A DNA stretch of 64,000 nucleotides, taken from contig NZ_CP094241.1 of NCBI RefSeq assembly GCF_022749495.1, positions 558,001 to 622,000 on the forward strand, written 5' to 3'. The position numbers and the translations under genes are program-made. Below, one piece after another: positions 28,753 to 37,353 of this stretch. A model generated the notes under the pieces. The model was given only the letters and a program-made list of their open reading frames with translations, ran no database searches and was not told the DNA's origin. Each line of letters opens with the position of its first letter. Positions within the stretch are counted from its first letter, which is position 1. The stretch is from Neisseria macacae ATCC 33926. GTDB lineage: Bacteria > Pseudomonadota > Gammaproteobacteria > Burkholderiales > Neisseriaceae.

Positions 28753-29231
28753 AGTGAATACAAAAACTTTCTAAATGTAACAGTTTGACACGCCCCTGCA
28801 AAGGGCTTTACGCCCCCGCGTTCGACAGGTCGTCTGAAAACCAACCGTTTCCCTTTAAACATCAATATCTTCCTTTATCGCTTTCCGCCTGCTCCAAGTC
28901 AAACATTAAGCCAAGCAGCCGCCCCCGTTTTTTGCTAGAATAGCGCGGTTTACATTCATCAACCGATTTCAGACGACCCCGTCCAACCGGCGGCGGCAGA
29001 AACCACACGGAAAGCAATATTCATAAAGTTGCCCCATTCCGAATGTAGCAATCATTTTTCTTTCATAGATTTTACGCCACCAACCGATACGGCCTGCCGC
29101 GCAGATGCCCGGCTCGAACCTCAACGCATCCATTATGCCTGCGGGAGATGTTTGGCGGTATATCCACGACAAAGAACAGATTGCCGATACTGTCCGCACA
29201 GGTCGTCTGAAACATCCAGGAGCCACAACAA
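28753..29231. other. Intergenic region before ackA
   Basis: It contains single uptake sequences near 28829, 28968 and 29202, and CAGGAG 10 bp before ackA. A -10-like TAGAAT is at about 28936. No gene is supported. Confidence 0.5.
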
Positions 29232-30428
29232 ATGACCCAAAAACTCATCTTAGTTTTGAACTGCGGCAGCTCATCCCTCAAAGGCGCCGTGCTGGATAAC
29301 GACAGCGGCGAAGTCCTGCTCAGCTGCCTTGCCGAAAAACTCAACCTGCCCGACGCTTACATCACGTTCAAAGTAAACGGCGAAAAACACAAAGTCGACC
29401 TGTCCGCCAAGCCCGACCACACCGGCGCAGTTGAAGCCCTGATGGAGGAACTCAAAGCCCACGGCCTCGACAGCCGCATCGGCGCCATCGGCCACCGCGT
29501 CGTCAGCGGCGGCGAACTGTACAGCGAATCCATCCTCGTTGACGACGAAGTCATCGCCGGCATCGAAAAATGTATCCCGCTCGCCCCGCTGCACAACCCC
29601 GCGCACCTCTTGGGTCTGCGTGCCGCACAAAGCATTTTCAAAGGCCTGCCCAACGTCGTCGTTTTCGACACCGCCTTCCACCAAACCATGCCGGAACACG
29701 CCTACACATACGCGATTCCGCATGAACTGTATGAAAAATACGGCTTGCGCCGCTACGGCGCACACGGTACCAGCTACCGCTACGTTTCTGATGAAACCGC
29801 CCGTTTCCTCGGCAAAGATAAAAAAGACCTGCGCATGGTGATTGCCCACTTGGGTAACGGCGCGTCCATTACCGCCGTCGCCAACGGCGAATCACGCGAT
29901 ACCAGCATGGGCCTGACCCCGCTGGAAGGCCTCGTGATGGGTACGCGCAGCGGCGACATCGATCCCGCAGTCTTCGGCTTCCTCGCTGAAAACGCCAACA
30001 TGACCATCACCCAAATCACCGACATGTTGAACAAAAAATCCGGCCTGCTCGGCTTGTCCGGCCTGTCCAACGACTGCCGTACCATCGAAGAAGAATCCGG
30101 CAAAGGCCATCCCGGCGCGAAACTCGCCCTGGACGTCTTCATCTACCGCCTCGCCAAATACATCGGCAGCATGGCTGTGGCAGCCGGCGGTCTGGACGTA
30201 CTCGTCTTCACCGGCGGTATCGGCGAAAACTCCGACATCATCCGCGAGCGCGTACTCGGCTACTTGGGCTTCCTCGGTCTGAAAGCCGACCACGACGCCA
30301 ACCTGAAAGCCCGCTTCGGTAACGCAGGCGTGATTACGACTGCCGACAGCGCAGCCGTCGCCGTTGTTATCCCGACCAACGAAGAATTGATGATTGCACA
30401 CGATACCGCCCGTCTGAGCGGCCTGTAA
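29232..30428 (+). CDS. ackA: Acetate kinase
   Basis: AckA interconverts acetyl phosphate plus ADP with acetate plus ATP. The 398-residue protein shows LVLNCGSSSLKGAV, the signature GHRVVSGGELY, VFDTAFHQTMPEHAYTYAIP, HLGNGAS and FTGGIGENSDIIRERV, all ASKHA-fold landmarks including the catalytic histidine and arginine. Length is normal. GGAG precedes the start and an uptake sequence lies in the 5' untranslated region. An intrinsic terminator follows 18 bp after the stop. Confidence 0.97.
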   Translation: MTQKLILVLNCGSSSLKGAVLDNDSGEVLLSCLAEKLNLPDAYITFKVNGEKHKVDLSAKPDHTGAVEALMEELKAHGLDSRIGAIGHRVVSGGELYSESILVDDEVIAGIEKCIPLAPLHNPAHLLGLRAAQSIFKGLPNVVVFDTAFHQTMPEHAYTYAIPHELYEKYGLRRYGAHGTSYRYVSDETARFLGKDKKDLRMVIAHLGNGASITAVANGESRDTSMGLTPLEGLVMGTRSGDIDPAVFGFLAENANMTITQITDMLNKKSGLLGLSGLSNDCRTIEEESGKGHPGAKLALDVFIYRLAKYIGSMAVAAGGLDVLVFTGGIGENSDIIRERVLGYLGFLGLKADHDANLKARFGNAGVITTADSAAVAVVIPTNEELMIAHDTARLSGL

Positions 30429-30446
30429 TACAGTAGTCATCCGATA

Positions 30447-30477
30447 AAAAACCTGCCGAAAACGGCAGGTTTTTTGT
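30447..30477 (+). terminator. ackA terminator
   Basis: AAAAAACCTGCCG and CGGCAGGTTTTTT form a tight hairpin ending in T6. Confidence 0.92.
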
Positions 30478-30638
30478 TGGCACGGCAAAAAGCATGATTT
30501 GTCTGCATGACCCACTTCGGGATTTTCTCTCCTCCTTCAAACGAAAGGAGAGGGTGTAGGTTTTTCTGCTTCGTATCCACTATATTCATCCCGATTTCCT
30601 CCCTTTCGGCAAGAGCCGCGATAAGTTGCTTTTCAGTA

Positions 30639-30676
30639 AAAAGGTCGTCTGAAAACCATTTTCAGACGACCTTTTC
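30639..30676. terminator. DUS inverted-repeat terminator
   Basis: AAAAGGTCGTCTGAAAA, loop CCA, TTTTCAGACGACCTTTT. It lies 5 bp downstream of the 30681-31709 gene on the minus strand. Confidence 0.88.
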
Positions 30677-30680
30677 ATCG

Positions 30681-31709
30681 CTATGGCTTCACAGGCTTCA
30701 AAGTCGGCAAAACCGTATCCCAAATCGCAAGGACTTCGGCTTCGCTGCGCTTCGTTCCGTCTTTTTTCTCAGTGCCAAACTGCATCATGATGCGCGGGTC
30801 GCCGCCGTCGCGTTCCCAAAAGAACATATATTTGTTGCCGCCCCATTTCACCAATTTTTCCTCACCCGACATACCGTTGATGGTGCGTTTGCCTTGGCGG
30901 ATGGTGCGGGTTAGCGCTTTAACCATTGCGCCTTTCCCCAGATTTACCTTACGTTGCAGCAACGTTGCTTCGCCCGCTTTCAACACATCGCCGTGCATGA
31001 TTTCCAGACTCATATCGTGTTGCTTGGCAAATTCGACGGTGCTATGAACTTCAAACGGTTTTTTGCCGTCGTCCGCGATAAAACCGCCTATCAGACAGAT
31101 GCCGTGTTTATTTGGCACTTCAAATTCCTGCCTGGTTTTCAATCCATTGAGGATTTCTTGGCGGAATTTTTTCTCCATGGTGTTTATTGCTTCTTTTTCT
31201 TGGGTTTTCCAGTTGGCAGGGGCTTTGCCATGATCAGAAGGAATGCGGAAATAACTACGCACAATATAAGCATCATCATTATCCAGCTTGAAATATAAAT
31301 CGGCTTCATAGGGCATACCGCGATCTCGGATAATATGCTCCCATTCAAAATCCCTACGCGTTACCTGCATCATTGCCCGATCCGGAATCAGAGTACGGGT
31401 ATCAACAACAATTTTTGTTCCTGCTCTACCATTTTGCTTAAACTCGTTGATATTCCTAACGTTTCTCTTCCAGTCATTGAACATAACCATCACGCTCCAG
31501 CCGTTGTAATCAAGGTGCGTACTGCCGTGACGGCGTTGGGATGGCAGGCGCAATTGATAGCGGCCGCTGCAATAGGGTTGCTCGGTCCAGTAGGCGGTAT
31601 CGATGGCGGATTTGGTGATGGTCGGCGAGGTTTCTGCCGATGGGGAAACGGTGGGCGTGCAGGCTGCGACGGCAAGTATTAGAGACAGCGTAGTCAGACG
31701 GATGGACAT
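30681..31709 (-). CDS. Lipoprotein resembling T6SS immunity protein Tli4
   Basis: This 342-residue protein has a lipoprotein signal with Cys17 (LAVAAC). The early segment YCSGRYQLRLPSQ resembles the CxGR(F/Y)xxxLP start of Tli4-type immunity proteins, which sit in the periplasm and block phospholipase effectors Tle4 of type VI secretion. ICLIGGFIAD in the middle and a C-terminal beta-rich domain also fit. No effector or secretion gene is in the window, so it is an orphan. Family assignment rests on remembered patterns and is tentative; it is at least a surface or periplasmic lipoprotein. Confidence 0.5.
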   Translation of the reverse strand: MSIRLTTLSLILAVAACTPTVSPSAETSPTITKSAIDTAYWTEQPYCSGRYQLRLPSQRRHGSTHLDYNGWSVMVMFNDWKRNVRNINEFKQNGRAGTKIVVDTRTLIPDRAMMQVTRRDFEWEHIIRDRGMPYEADLYFKLDNDDAYIVRSYFRIPSDHGKAPANWKTQEKEAINTMEKKFRQEILNGLKTRQEFEVPNKHGICLIGGFIADDGKKPFEVHSTVEFAKQHDMSLEIMHGDVLKAGEATLLQRKVNLGKGAMVKALTRTIRQGKRTINGMSGEEKLVKWGGNKYMFFWERDGGDPRIMMQFGTEKKDGTKRSEAEVLAIWDTVLPTLKPVKP

Positions 31710-31732
31710 GGATAAGCTCCGTGATGAATAGG

Positions 31733-31765
31733 GGTCGTCTGAAAGTATAGTTTATTCAGACGACC
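31733..31765. terminator. DUS inverted repeat upstream of the Tli4-like gene
   Basis: GGTCGTCTGAA and TTCAGACGACC flank an 11-nt loop. It lies in the divergent gap, so it is not an obvious terminator for either neighbour. Confidence 0.6.
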
Positions 31766-31911
31766 TTTGTCATAAAACGAGCTTGGCGGTATTTATCCGA
31801 CATGGGCGGGTGTTTCGCGCGTCCGTAAGATGGGCGGTATGTCGATAATGTCGGTAGGGAAAATGACGGTTTGGCTTTATAATCTGATTCATTCTTTTCA
31901 GGCAAACCATT

Positions 31912-32655
31912 ATGGAACACGATTCAAACGAAACCATGCGCCTTTCCAAGCGTATGGCGCAATTGGGCTTATGCTCGCGCCGCGAGGCGGACAGCTACAT
32001 CGAGCAAGGCTGGGTCAAGGTTAACGGGCAAACCGCCGTACTCGGTCAGAAAGTAACCGAACGCGATCGCATCGACCTCAACCGGCAGGCGCATGAAAAA
32101 CAGGCGGAGCGCGTTACCATCCTGCTCAACAAGCCCATCGGCTACGTCAGCGCGCAGGCGGAAAAAGGCTACAAATCCGCCGCCGAGCTGATTACCGCCG
32201 ACAACCGTTGGGAAGGCGACGACAGCCGCATTCCGTTCAGCGAAAAACACAAATTCGGCTTGGCGCCCGCCGGCCGGCTGGACATCGATTCCGTCGGATT
32301 GCTGGTGTTGACGCAGGACGGCCGCATCGCCAAGCAGCTTATCGGCGAAAACAGCGGCAGCGAAAAAGAATATCTCGTGCGCGTGCGCGGCAAATTAGAC
32401 GAAAAAGGACTTGCCTTGCTCAACCACGGATTAAGTCTGGACGGCGAGAAATTGCGCCCCGCCAAAGTAGAATGGCAAAACGAAGACCAGTTGCGTTTCG
32501 TGTTGAAACAAGGCAAAAAGCGGCAAATCCGCCGTATGTGCGAACTTGTCGGTTTGCGCGTTGTCGGGCTGAAGCGGATTCGGATGGGTAAAGTCAAACT
32601 GGGCAAACTGCCGCCCGGTAAATGGCGTTATCTGCGGGCGGATGAGTCGTTTTGA
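31912..32655 (+). CDS. rRNA pseudouridine synthase, RluF type
   Basis: This 247-residue protein has an S4 RNA-binding domain (about 9-60, MRLSKRMAQLGLCSRREADSYIEQGWVKVNG) and a RsuA/RluB/E/F catalytic domain. The catalytic Asp124 is in GRLDIDSVGLLVLTQDG, and the GKKRQIRRMCELVGL element comes later. RluF converts U2604 of 23S rRNA, and in E. coli also U35 of tRNA-Tyr. The split between RluF and RluB/E is inferred from the pattern LAPAGRLDIDS. The start at 31912 is followed by a possible internal Met9. Confidence 0.85.
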   Translation: MEHDSNETMRLSKRMAQLGLCSRREADSYIEQGWVKVNGQTAVLGQKVTERDRIDLNRQAHEKQAERVTILLNKPIGYVSAQAEKGYKSAAELITADNRWEGDDSRIPFSEKHKFGLAPAGRLDIDSVGLLVLTQDGRIAKQLIGENSGSEKEYLVRVRGKLDEKGLALLNHGLSLDGEKLRPAKVEWQNEDQLRFVLKQGKKRQIRRMCELVGLRVVGLKRIRMGKVKLGKLPPGKWRYLRADESF

Positions 32656-32730
32656 TTGGATTTGAACTTGGGGATGACGGCAAGAGGTCGTCTGAAAACG
32701 TCACAGTATCTATTTTATAAAGACAATAAT

Positions 32731-33189
32731 ATGAATTTAGAAACCAAAATCCCGCCGCCGGCGGTATGTTTTATCTGCGCATTGCTGATGTATGCCTCTG
32801 CGCAAGTATCCTCGCTGGCAGGCATACTGCCGCGCTTTCCGATATTGCTGTCAGTTGTTTTGATAGCGTTTGGGACAGCGTTGGGCGTGTTAGGTGTGTG
32901 GGCGTTTCGCCGTGTGCGCACGACCGTCAGCCCGTTCAACCCCGAACAAACCGAGCATTTCGTTTCAGACGGCGTGTACCGGTTCAGCCGCAACCCGATG
33001 TATGCGGGCATGGGCTGCTGGCTGGCGGCATGGGCGGGACACTTGGCGCATCCGTTGCCGTGGCTGTTTTTGGCGGTATTTGCCGCCTATATGACGCGGT
33101 TTCAAATCATGCCTGAAGAACGCGTTTTGGCGCAGAAATTCGGTGCTGAGTATGAAGCGTACTGCCGCCGCGTCCGCCGTTGGTTATAA
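32731..33189 (+). CDS. ICMT/PEMT-like membrane methyltransferase
   Basis: This 152-residue protein has four to five helices with the C-terminal SAM-binding pattern VYRFSRNPMYAG and PEERVLAQKFGAEYEAYCRRVRRWL. That pattern is typical of isoprenylcysteine carboxyl methyltransferase-like proteins of bacteria, whose substrates are unknown. The start is MNLETKIPPP; the frame extends 75 bp up through an uptake sequence without a Shine-Dalgarno. A GCCGTCTGAAA core of the other dialect is read in frame as VSDGVYR. Confidence 0.85.
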   Translation: MNLETKIPPPAVCFICALLMYASAQVSSLAGILPRFPILLSVVLIAFGTALGVLGVWAFRRVRTTVSPFNPEQTEHFVSDGVYRFSRNPMYAGMGCWLAAWAGHLAHPLPWLFLAVFAAYMTRFQIMPEERVLAQKFGAEYEAYCRRVRRWL

Positions 33190-33298
33190 AAGCGGCAACG
33201 CCAAATCAGATTCGCTATCCTGCGCCTTTGCGGCATGAAATGATTCGGCTGCGCCGATTGACTCAGATTGTGTGAATCCGCGATGGTTCGAATCAAAC

Positions 33299-33343
33299 AA
33301 AAGGTCGTCTGAAACCCAAAAACAAGGTTTCAGACGACCTTTT
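33299..33343. terminator. DUS inverted-repeat terminator
   Basis: AAAAGGTCGTCTGAAACC pairs with GGTTTCAGACGACCTTTT, between the convergent ICMT-like and adhP genes. Confidence 0.88.
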
Positions 33344-33364
33344 CATTCAACTGCCTGCATCAAA

Positions 33365-34408
33365 TTAATGATGACCGCAGCCGCATTCTTTTTTCATGTC
33401 GATAACCATGCGGCCGGTGATTTTGCCTTCGCGCATTTCTTGGAAAATCGCCGGAGCTTCGTCCAAAGCACGCAGTTGGACTTTCGGTACGACCAAGCCT
33501 TCCGCGCCGAATTGGAAGGCTTCTTCCAAGTCTTTGCGCGTACCGACCAACGAGCCGACCACTTCGATGCCGTCCAAGACGAGACGCGGGATGGACAGGT
33601 CCATAGATTCGGGCGGCAGGCCGATGGCAACGACGCGACCGCCCGCGCGGACGCAGTCCACGGCGGAGTTGAACGCGGCGGCGGATACGGCGGTAACAAC
33701 GGCTGCGTGTGCGCCGCCGGTTTTTTCCTGAATCACTTTGGCTGCGTCTTCTTTGGCAGCGTTGATGACTAAATCTGCGCCGCTTTCTTTAGCGAATGCT
33801 AGTTTTTCATCATTGATGTCGATGGCGACAACGTGTGCGCCGAATACTTTTTTCGCGTATTGGACACCCAAGTTGCCCAAACCGCCCGCGCCGTAAACGG
33901 CAATCCATTGTCCCGGACGCACGCCGGAAACTTTCACGCCTTTGTAAGTGGTTACGCCGGCGCAGGTGATGCTGGAGGCTTGCGCGGGGTCGAGGCCGTC
34001 GGGCACTTTGACGGCGTAGTCTGCATCGACGATACAGTGGGTCGCCATGCCGCCGTCGGCGGTGTAGCCTGCGTTCAATACGGAGCGGCACAAGGTTTCG
34101 CGGCCGGTATTACAGTATTCGCACGAACCGCAGCTTTGGAACAACCATGCGATGCTGACGCGGTCGCCGACTTTCAGGGCGTTCGCGCCCGGAGCGACTT
34201 CTTTGACGATGCCGATGCCTTCGTGACCCAACACGCGGCCCGGTTTTTCGCCGTAGTCGCCTGCCGCAACGTGCAAGTCGGTATGGCACACGCCGCAATA
34301 TTCGACTTCAACCAACGCCTCGCCGTATTCCAACGGGCGCAGTTCGCGTTCTACAACTTCTACATCGCCTGCTACATTTTGATTCACAACAACTGCTTGC
34401 ATCTTCAT
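33365..34408 (-). CDS. adhP: Zinc-dependent alcohol dehydrogenase
   Basis: The 347-residue medium-chain enzyme has the catalytic-zinc residues Cys41 (GVCHTDLH) and His62-Glu63 (GHEGIG). Structural-zinc cysteines are at 93, 96, 99 and 107, and the NAD-binding motif is VYGAGGLGNLG. An extra C-terminal tail ECGCGHH could bind more metal. AdhP oxidises short-chain alcohols or reduces aldehydes. It diverges from an aldehyde dehydrogenase, with which it could take ethanol through acetaldehyde to acetate. A Zur-type palindrome and a TTGACA-18-TATTCT promoter lie upstream. In meningococci adhP has been linked to the zinc response. Confidence 0.93.
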   Translation of the reverse strand: MKMQAVVVNQNVAGDVEVVERELRPLEYGEALVEVEYCGVCHTDLHVAAGDYGEKPGRVLGHEGIGIVKEVAPGANALKVGDRVSIAWLFQSCGSCEYCNTGRETLCRSVLNAGYTADGGMATHCIVDADYAVKVPDGLDPAQASSITCAGVTTYKGVKVSGVRPGQWIAVYGAGGLGNLGVQYAKKVFGAHVVAIDINDEKLAFAKESGADLVINAAKEDAAKVIQEKTGGAHAAVVTAVSAAAFNSAVDCVRAGGRVVAIGLPPESMDLSIPRLVLDGIEVVGSLVGTRKDLEEAFQFGAEGLVVPKVQLRALDEAPAIFQEMREGKITGRMVIDMKKECGCGHH

Positions 34409-34476
34409 GGTGTTCTCCTTGGCATTCGTAAGAAATCCGTAAACGGTTGGGCGGGATAACGCCTTTCCTGTAAATG

Positions 34477-34506
34477 AGAATACTCCCCTTCATTTCGCCG
34501 TGTCAA
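34477..34506 (-). promoter_or_regulatory. Probable adhP promoter
   Basis: On the minus strand TTGACA (34506-34501) and TATTCT (34482-34477) are 18 bp apart, about 70 bp before the adhP start. Confidence 0.55.
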
Positions 34507-34532
34507 CACCCTATCTTTTTGAAAAATAAGAA

Positions 34533-34559
34533 ATAAAATGTTATACCATAACATTTTAT
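34533..34559. promoter_or_regulatory. Zur-type palindrome between adhP and aldehyde dehydrogenase
   Basis: A perfect 12-bp inverted repeat, ATAAAATGTTAT-ACC-ATAACATTTTAT. Its core TGTTATACCATAACA (34539-34553) fits the Zur box reported for N. meningitidis (TGTTAT-3-ATAACA). It is centred about 40 bp upstream of the adhP -35, a place more usual for activation than repression. Which neighbour it controls is inference. Confidence 0.72.
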
Positions 34560-34841
34560 CTGCGTAAAAATATACCTGTTAAAGCACTGAAAAATTCTTA
34601 CACATATCATGTAAAAAAGGTCGTCTGAAAACTTTAAATATATTAACAAACGCGCTTCGTTTCCATACGGGGTCAAGCCTTACCGGTTTAAATTTCCTAT
34701 TTTAGAAAATTACATATTTGGAATTTCGAGAACGTTATCATTTTTAGTGCTTGAACTGAAAGAGAAAAAATACTATCCTGTTTTCAGACGACGTTTGAGG
34801 AACGTCCAAAACCTAAGAAAGACAACCAAGGAGACAGCATC
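34560..34841. other. Remainder of the adhP-ald divergent region
   Basis: AT-rich, with single uptake sequences near 34619 and 34782 and AAGGAG 11 bp before the aldehyde dehydrogenase. No gene is seen. Confidence 0.5.
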
Positions 34842-36317
34842 ATGGCAAAAGATTTAAATGTGTTTGATAAAGAGTACGGCCTCTTGATTAACGGCGTGTG
34901 GACGAAACCCGGCGCGCTTTTGGATTCATACAATCCTGCCAACGGCGAAGTATTGGCGAAATTCACCGACGCGACCGATGCCGATGTGGATGCCGCCGTC
35001 GCCGCCGCGCAGGAAGCGTTCAAAACATGGCGCAAAACCACCACCACCGAACGCGCCGCCATACTCAACAAAATCGCCGATGTGATTGACGACAACTTGG
35101 AATTGTTCGCCTTGCAGGAAACGCTGGACAACGGCAAACCCATCCGCGAAACCCGCGCCGCCGACATCCCGCTGGCTTCCGACCATTTCCGTTATTTCGC
35201 CAGCGTCATCCGCGGCGAAGAAGGCACCGCAACCCAGCTTGACTCCGAAGACCTGTCTATCGTCCTGCGCGAACCCATCGGCGTAGTCGGTCAGATTATT
35301 CCGTGGAACTTCCCTTTCCTGATGGCGGCTTGGAAAATCGCCCCCGCGCTCGCCGCAGGCTGTACCATCGTTATCCACCCGTCTTCCAGCACTTCGCTGA
35401 GCCTGTTGTCGTTCGCCCAAAAAATCAACCACTTGCTGCCTAAAGGCGTGTTGAACATCATCACCGGACGCGGTTCCAAATCCGGCGAATACATGCTGCA
35501 CCACAAAGGCTTCAACAAGCTCGCCTTTACCGGTTCGACCGAAATCGGTCGCCACATCGGCATCGCCGCCGCCGAAATGCTGATTCCCGCCACCTTGGAG
35601 CTGGGCGGCAAATCTGCCAACATCTTCTTTGACGACATGCCGTTCGACAAAGCCCTCGAAGGCGCGCAAAAAGGTATTTTGTTCAACCAAGGCCAAGTGT
35701 GCTGCGCCGGTTCGCGCATCTTCGTTCAGGAAGGCATTTACGACAAATTCGTCAACGCCTTGGCGGAAGAGTTCAAAAAAATCAAAGTCGGCCTGCCTTG
35801 GGAAGACGATACCCAAATGGGTTCGCAAGTCAACGCCGGTCAGCTCGAAACCATTTTGAAATACGTCAAAATCGGCGAGCAGGAAGGCTGCCGCATCATC
35901 ACCGGCGGTAAGAAAATCGAAGGCGAGTTGGGCAAAGGCGAATTTGTCGAGCCGACCTTGATTGAAGCCGGCAGCAACAGCGCCCGCGTCGCCCAAGAAG
36001 AAATCTTCGGCCCGGTTGCTACCGTGATTAAATTCAAAACCGAAGAAGAAGTCATCAAAATGGCCAACGACAGCGAATACGGCTTGGGCGGCGCAGTGTG
36101 GAGTACCGACATCAACCGCTGCCTGCGCGTTTCCAACGCGCTGGAAACCGGCCGCGTTTGGGTGAACTGCTACAACCGCCTGCCCGCAGGCGCACCGTTC
36201 GGCGGCTACAAAACTTCAGGCATCGGTCGCGAAACCCACAAAATGATGCTCGCCGCCTACACGCAGGTGAAAAACATCTACATTTCCACCCGCGAGGAAC
36301 GCGAAGGCTTCTATTGA
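34842..36317 (+). CDS. NAD-dependent aldehyde dehydrogenase
   Basis: This 491-residue enzyme of the ALDH superfamily has the oxyanion Asn in IIPWNFPF, the cofactor segment AFTGSTEIGR, the general base Glu in TLELGGKS, the nucleophile in GQVCCAGS and the EEIFGPVA motif. It resembles the ExaC/AldA class used for acetaldehyde. The start has AAGGAGAC upstream. It diverges from adhP across the Zur-type site, suggesting joint use in alcohol and aldehyde oxidation. The exact substrate cannot be fixed. Confidence 0.93.
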   Translation: MAKDLNVFDKEYGLLINGVWTKPGALLDSYNPANGEVLAKFTDATDADVDAAVAAAQEAFKTWRKTTTTERAAILNKIADVIDDNLELFALQETLDNGKPIRETRAADIPLASDHFRYFASVIRGEEGTATQLDSEDLSIVLREPIGVVGQIIPWNFPFLMAAWKIAPALAAGCTIVIHPSSSTSLSLLSFAQKINHLLPKGVLNIITGRGSKSGEYMLHHKGFNKLAFTGSTEIGRHIGIAAAEMLIPATLELGGKSANIFFDDMPFDKALEGAQKGILFNQGQVCCAGSRIFVQEGIYDKFVNALAEEFKKIKVGLPWEDDTQMGSQVNAGQLETILKYVKIGEQEGCRIITGGKKIEGELGKGEFVEPTLIEAGSNSARVAQEEIFGPVATVIKFKTEEEVIKMANDSEYGLGGAVWSTDINRCLRVSNALETGRVWVNCYNRLPAGAPFGGYKTSGIGRETHKMMLAAYTQVKNIYISTREEREGFY

Positions 36318-36349
36318 TTGCCTGCTGAACATCGTTTATTGATGTAGAA

Positions 36350-36394
36350 AAAAGGTCGTCTGAAAATCCGGATTCGGGTTTCAGACGACCTTTT
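36350..36394. terminator. DUS inverted-repeat terminator
   Basis: AAAAGGTCGTCTGAAA and TTTCAGACGACCTTTT follow the aldehyde dehydrogenase. Confidence 0.87.
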
Positions 36395-36539
36395 GTGTTG
36401 AGTGGCATTCTGATGAATGTTTGCCGTTACAGGCGAATAAACGGTCAGAGGCTTGCCTTTGGGAAAGATTAAACGGTTTTTAGAAGCTTCATGATGCCAA
36501 AGGGGGGGTAATTTTGTTATACGGTATTTGCCAGCATGG

Positions 36540-37349
36540 TTAACGCATAAGGTTCCAAGCCATTTTGACGGCAATCAGCAGCAGCATGATGCCGAAGGAG
36601 ATTTTGAGCTGGCGGGCGGGGAGTTTGTGCGCGGTTTTGACGCCGATAGGGGCGAAAATCATGGTGGCGATGCTAAGGATGGCGACGGCGGGCAGATAGA
36701 GAAAGCCGCCGGAGCCGTGGGGCAGGTCGGGAACGTTCCAGCCGGTAACGAGATAGCCGATTGTGCCGGCGAGCGCAATCGGCCAGGCAAGGCCGGAAGA
36801 TGTGCCGATGGCGCGGTGGGCAGGAAAGTTGCAATACATCAGGAAGGGTACGGACAGCGAGCCGCCGCCGATGCCGACCCAGCTTGAAGCTGCGCCGAAC
36901 AATGTACCGACTGCGCTCAGACCAGGCAGGGCGGGCAGGTGGCGCGAGGCTTTGGGTTTGGAGTCGGTCAGGGTTTTGAGGGCGATAAGGGTTAGGAATG
37001 AGATGAAGAAGATTTGCAGGGCGCGGGTAGGCATATATTTGGCAGTTACCGCGCCGATCAGTACGCCGAATATCATGGAAGGGGTCATACGGCGGACAGT
37101 CTGCCAGTCGATGGCGCTTTTTTTGTGCTGCGCGTACATGCTGGAGAAAGTGGTGAACACCATTACGGCGAAGGATGTGCCGATGGCGAGATGTTGGGCG
37201 TAGGGGTGGCTGCTGATGCCTTGCAGTTGCAATGTCCACAAGACGACGGGGACGACCAGCGTACCGCCGCCTACGCCGAACAATCCTGCAATAAAGCCCG
37301 CCGCGCTTCCGACGGCGAGCAGGGCGAGGATAATATCCCAAGTCCACAT
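36540..37349 (-). CDS. TauE/SafE-family permease
   Basis: This 269-residue protein has about eight helices with the family marks GFIAGLFGVGGGTLVVPVV near the N terminus and SSWVGIGGGSLSVPFL in the second repeat. TauE/SafE proteins are thought to export sulfite or sulfoacetate, but many members have unknown substrates. It lies 4 bp downstream of pssA on the same strand, so the two are probably cotranscribed. Confidence 0.88.
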   Translation of the reverse strand: MWTWDIILALLAVGSAAGFIAGLFGVGGGTLVVPVVLWTLQLQGISSHPYAQHLAIGTSFAVMVFTTFSSMYAQHKKSAIDWQTVRRMTPSMIFGVLIGAVTAKYMPTRALQIFFISFLTLIALKTLTDSKPKASRHLPALPGLSAVGTLFGAASSWVGIGGGSLSVPFLMYCNFPAHRAIGTSSGLAWPIALAGTIGYLVTGWNVPDLPHGSGGFLYLPAVAILSIATMIFAPIGVKTAHKLPARQLKISFGIMLLLIAVKMAWNLMR

Positions 37350-37353
37350 TTTT

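Noticed and set aside
34926..35996. A 356-codon minus-strand open frame
   Set aside because: It is antisense to the aldehyde dehydrogenase, which has every catalytic motif.
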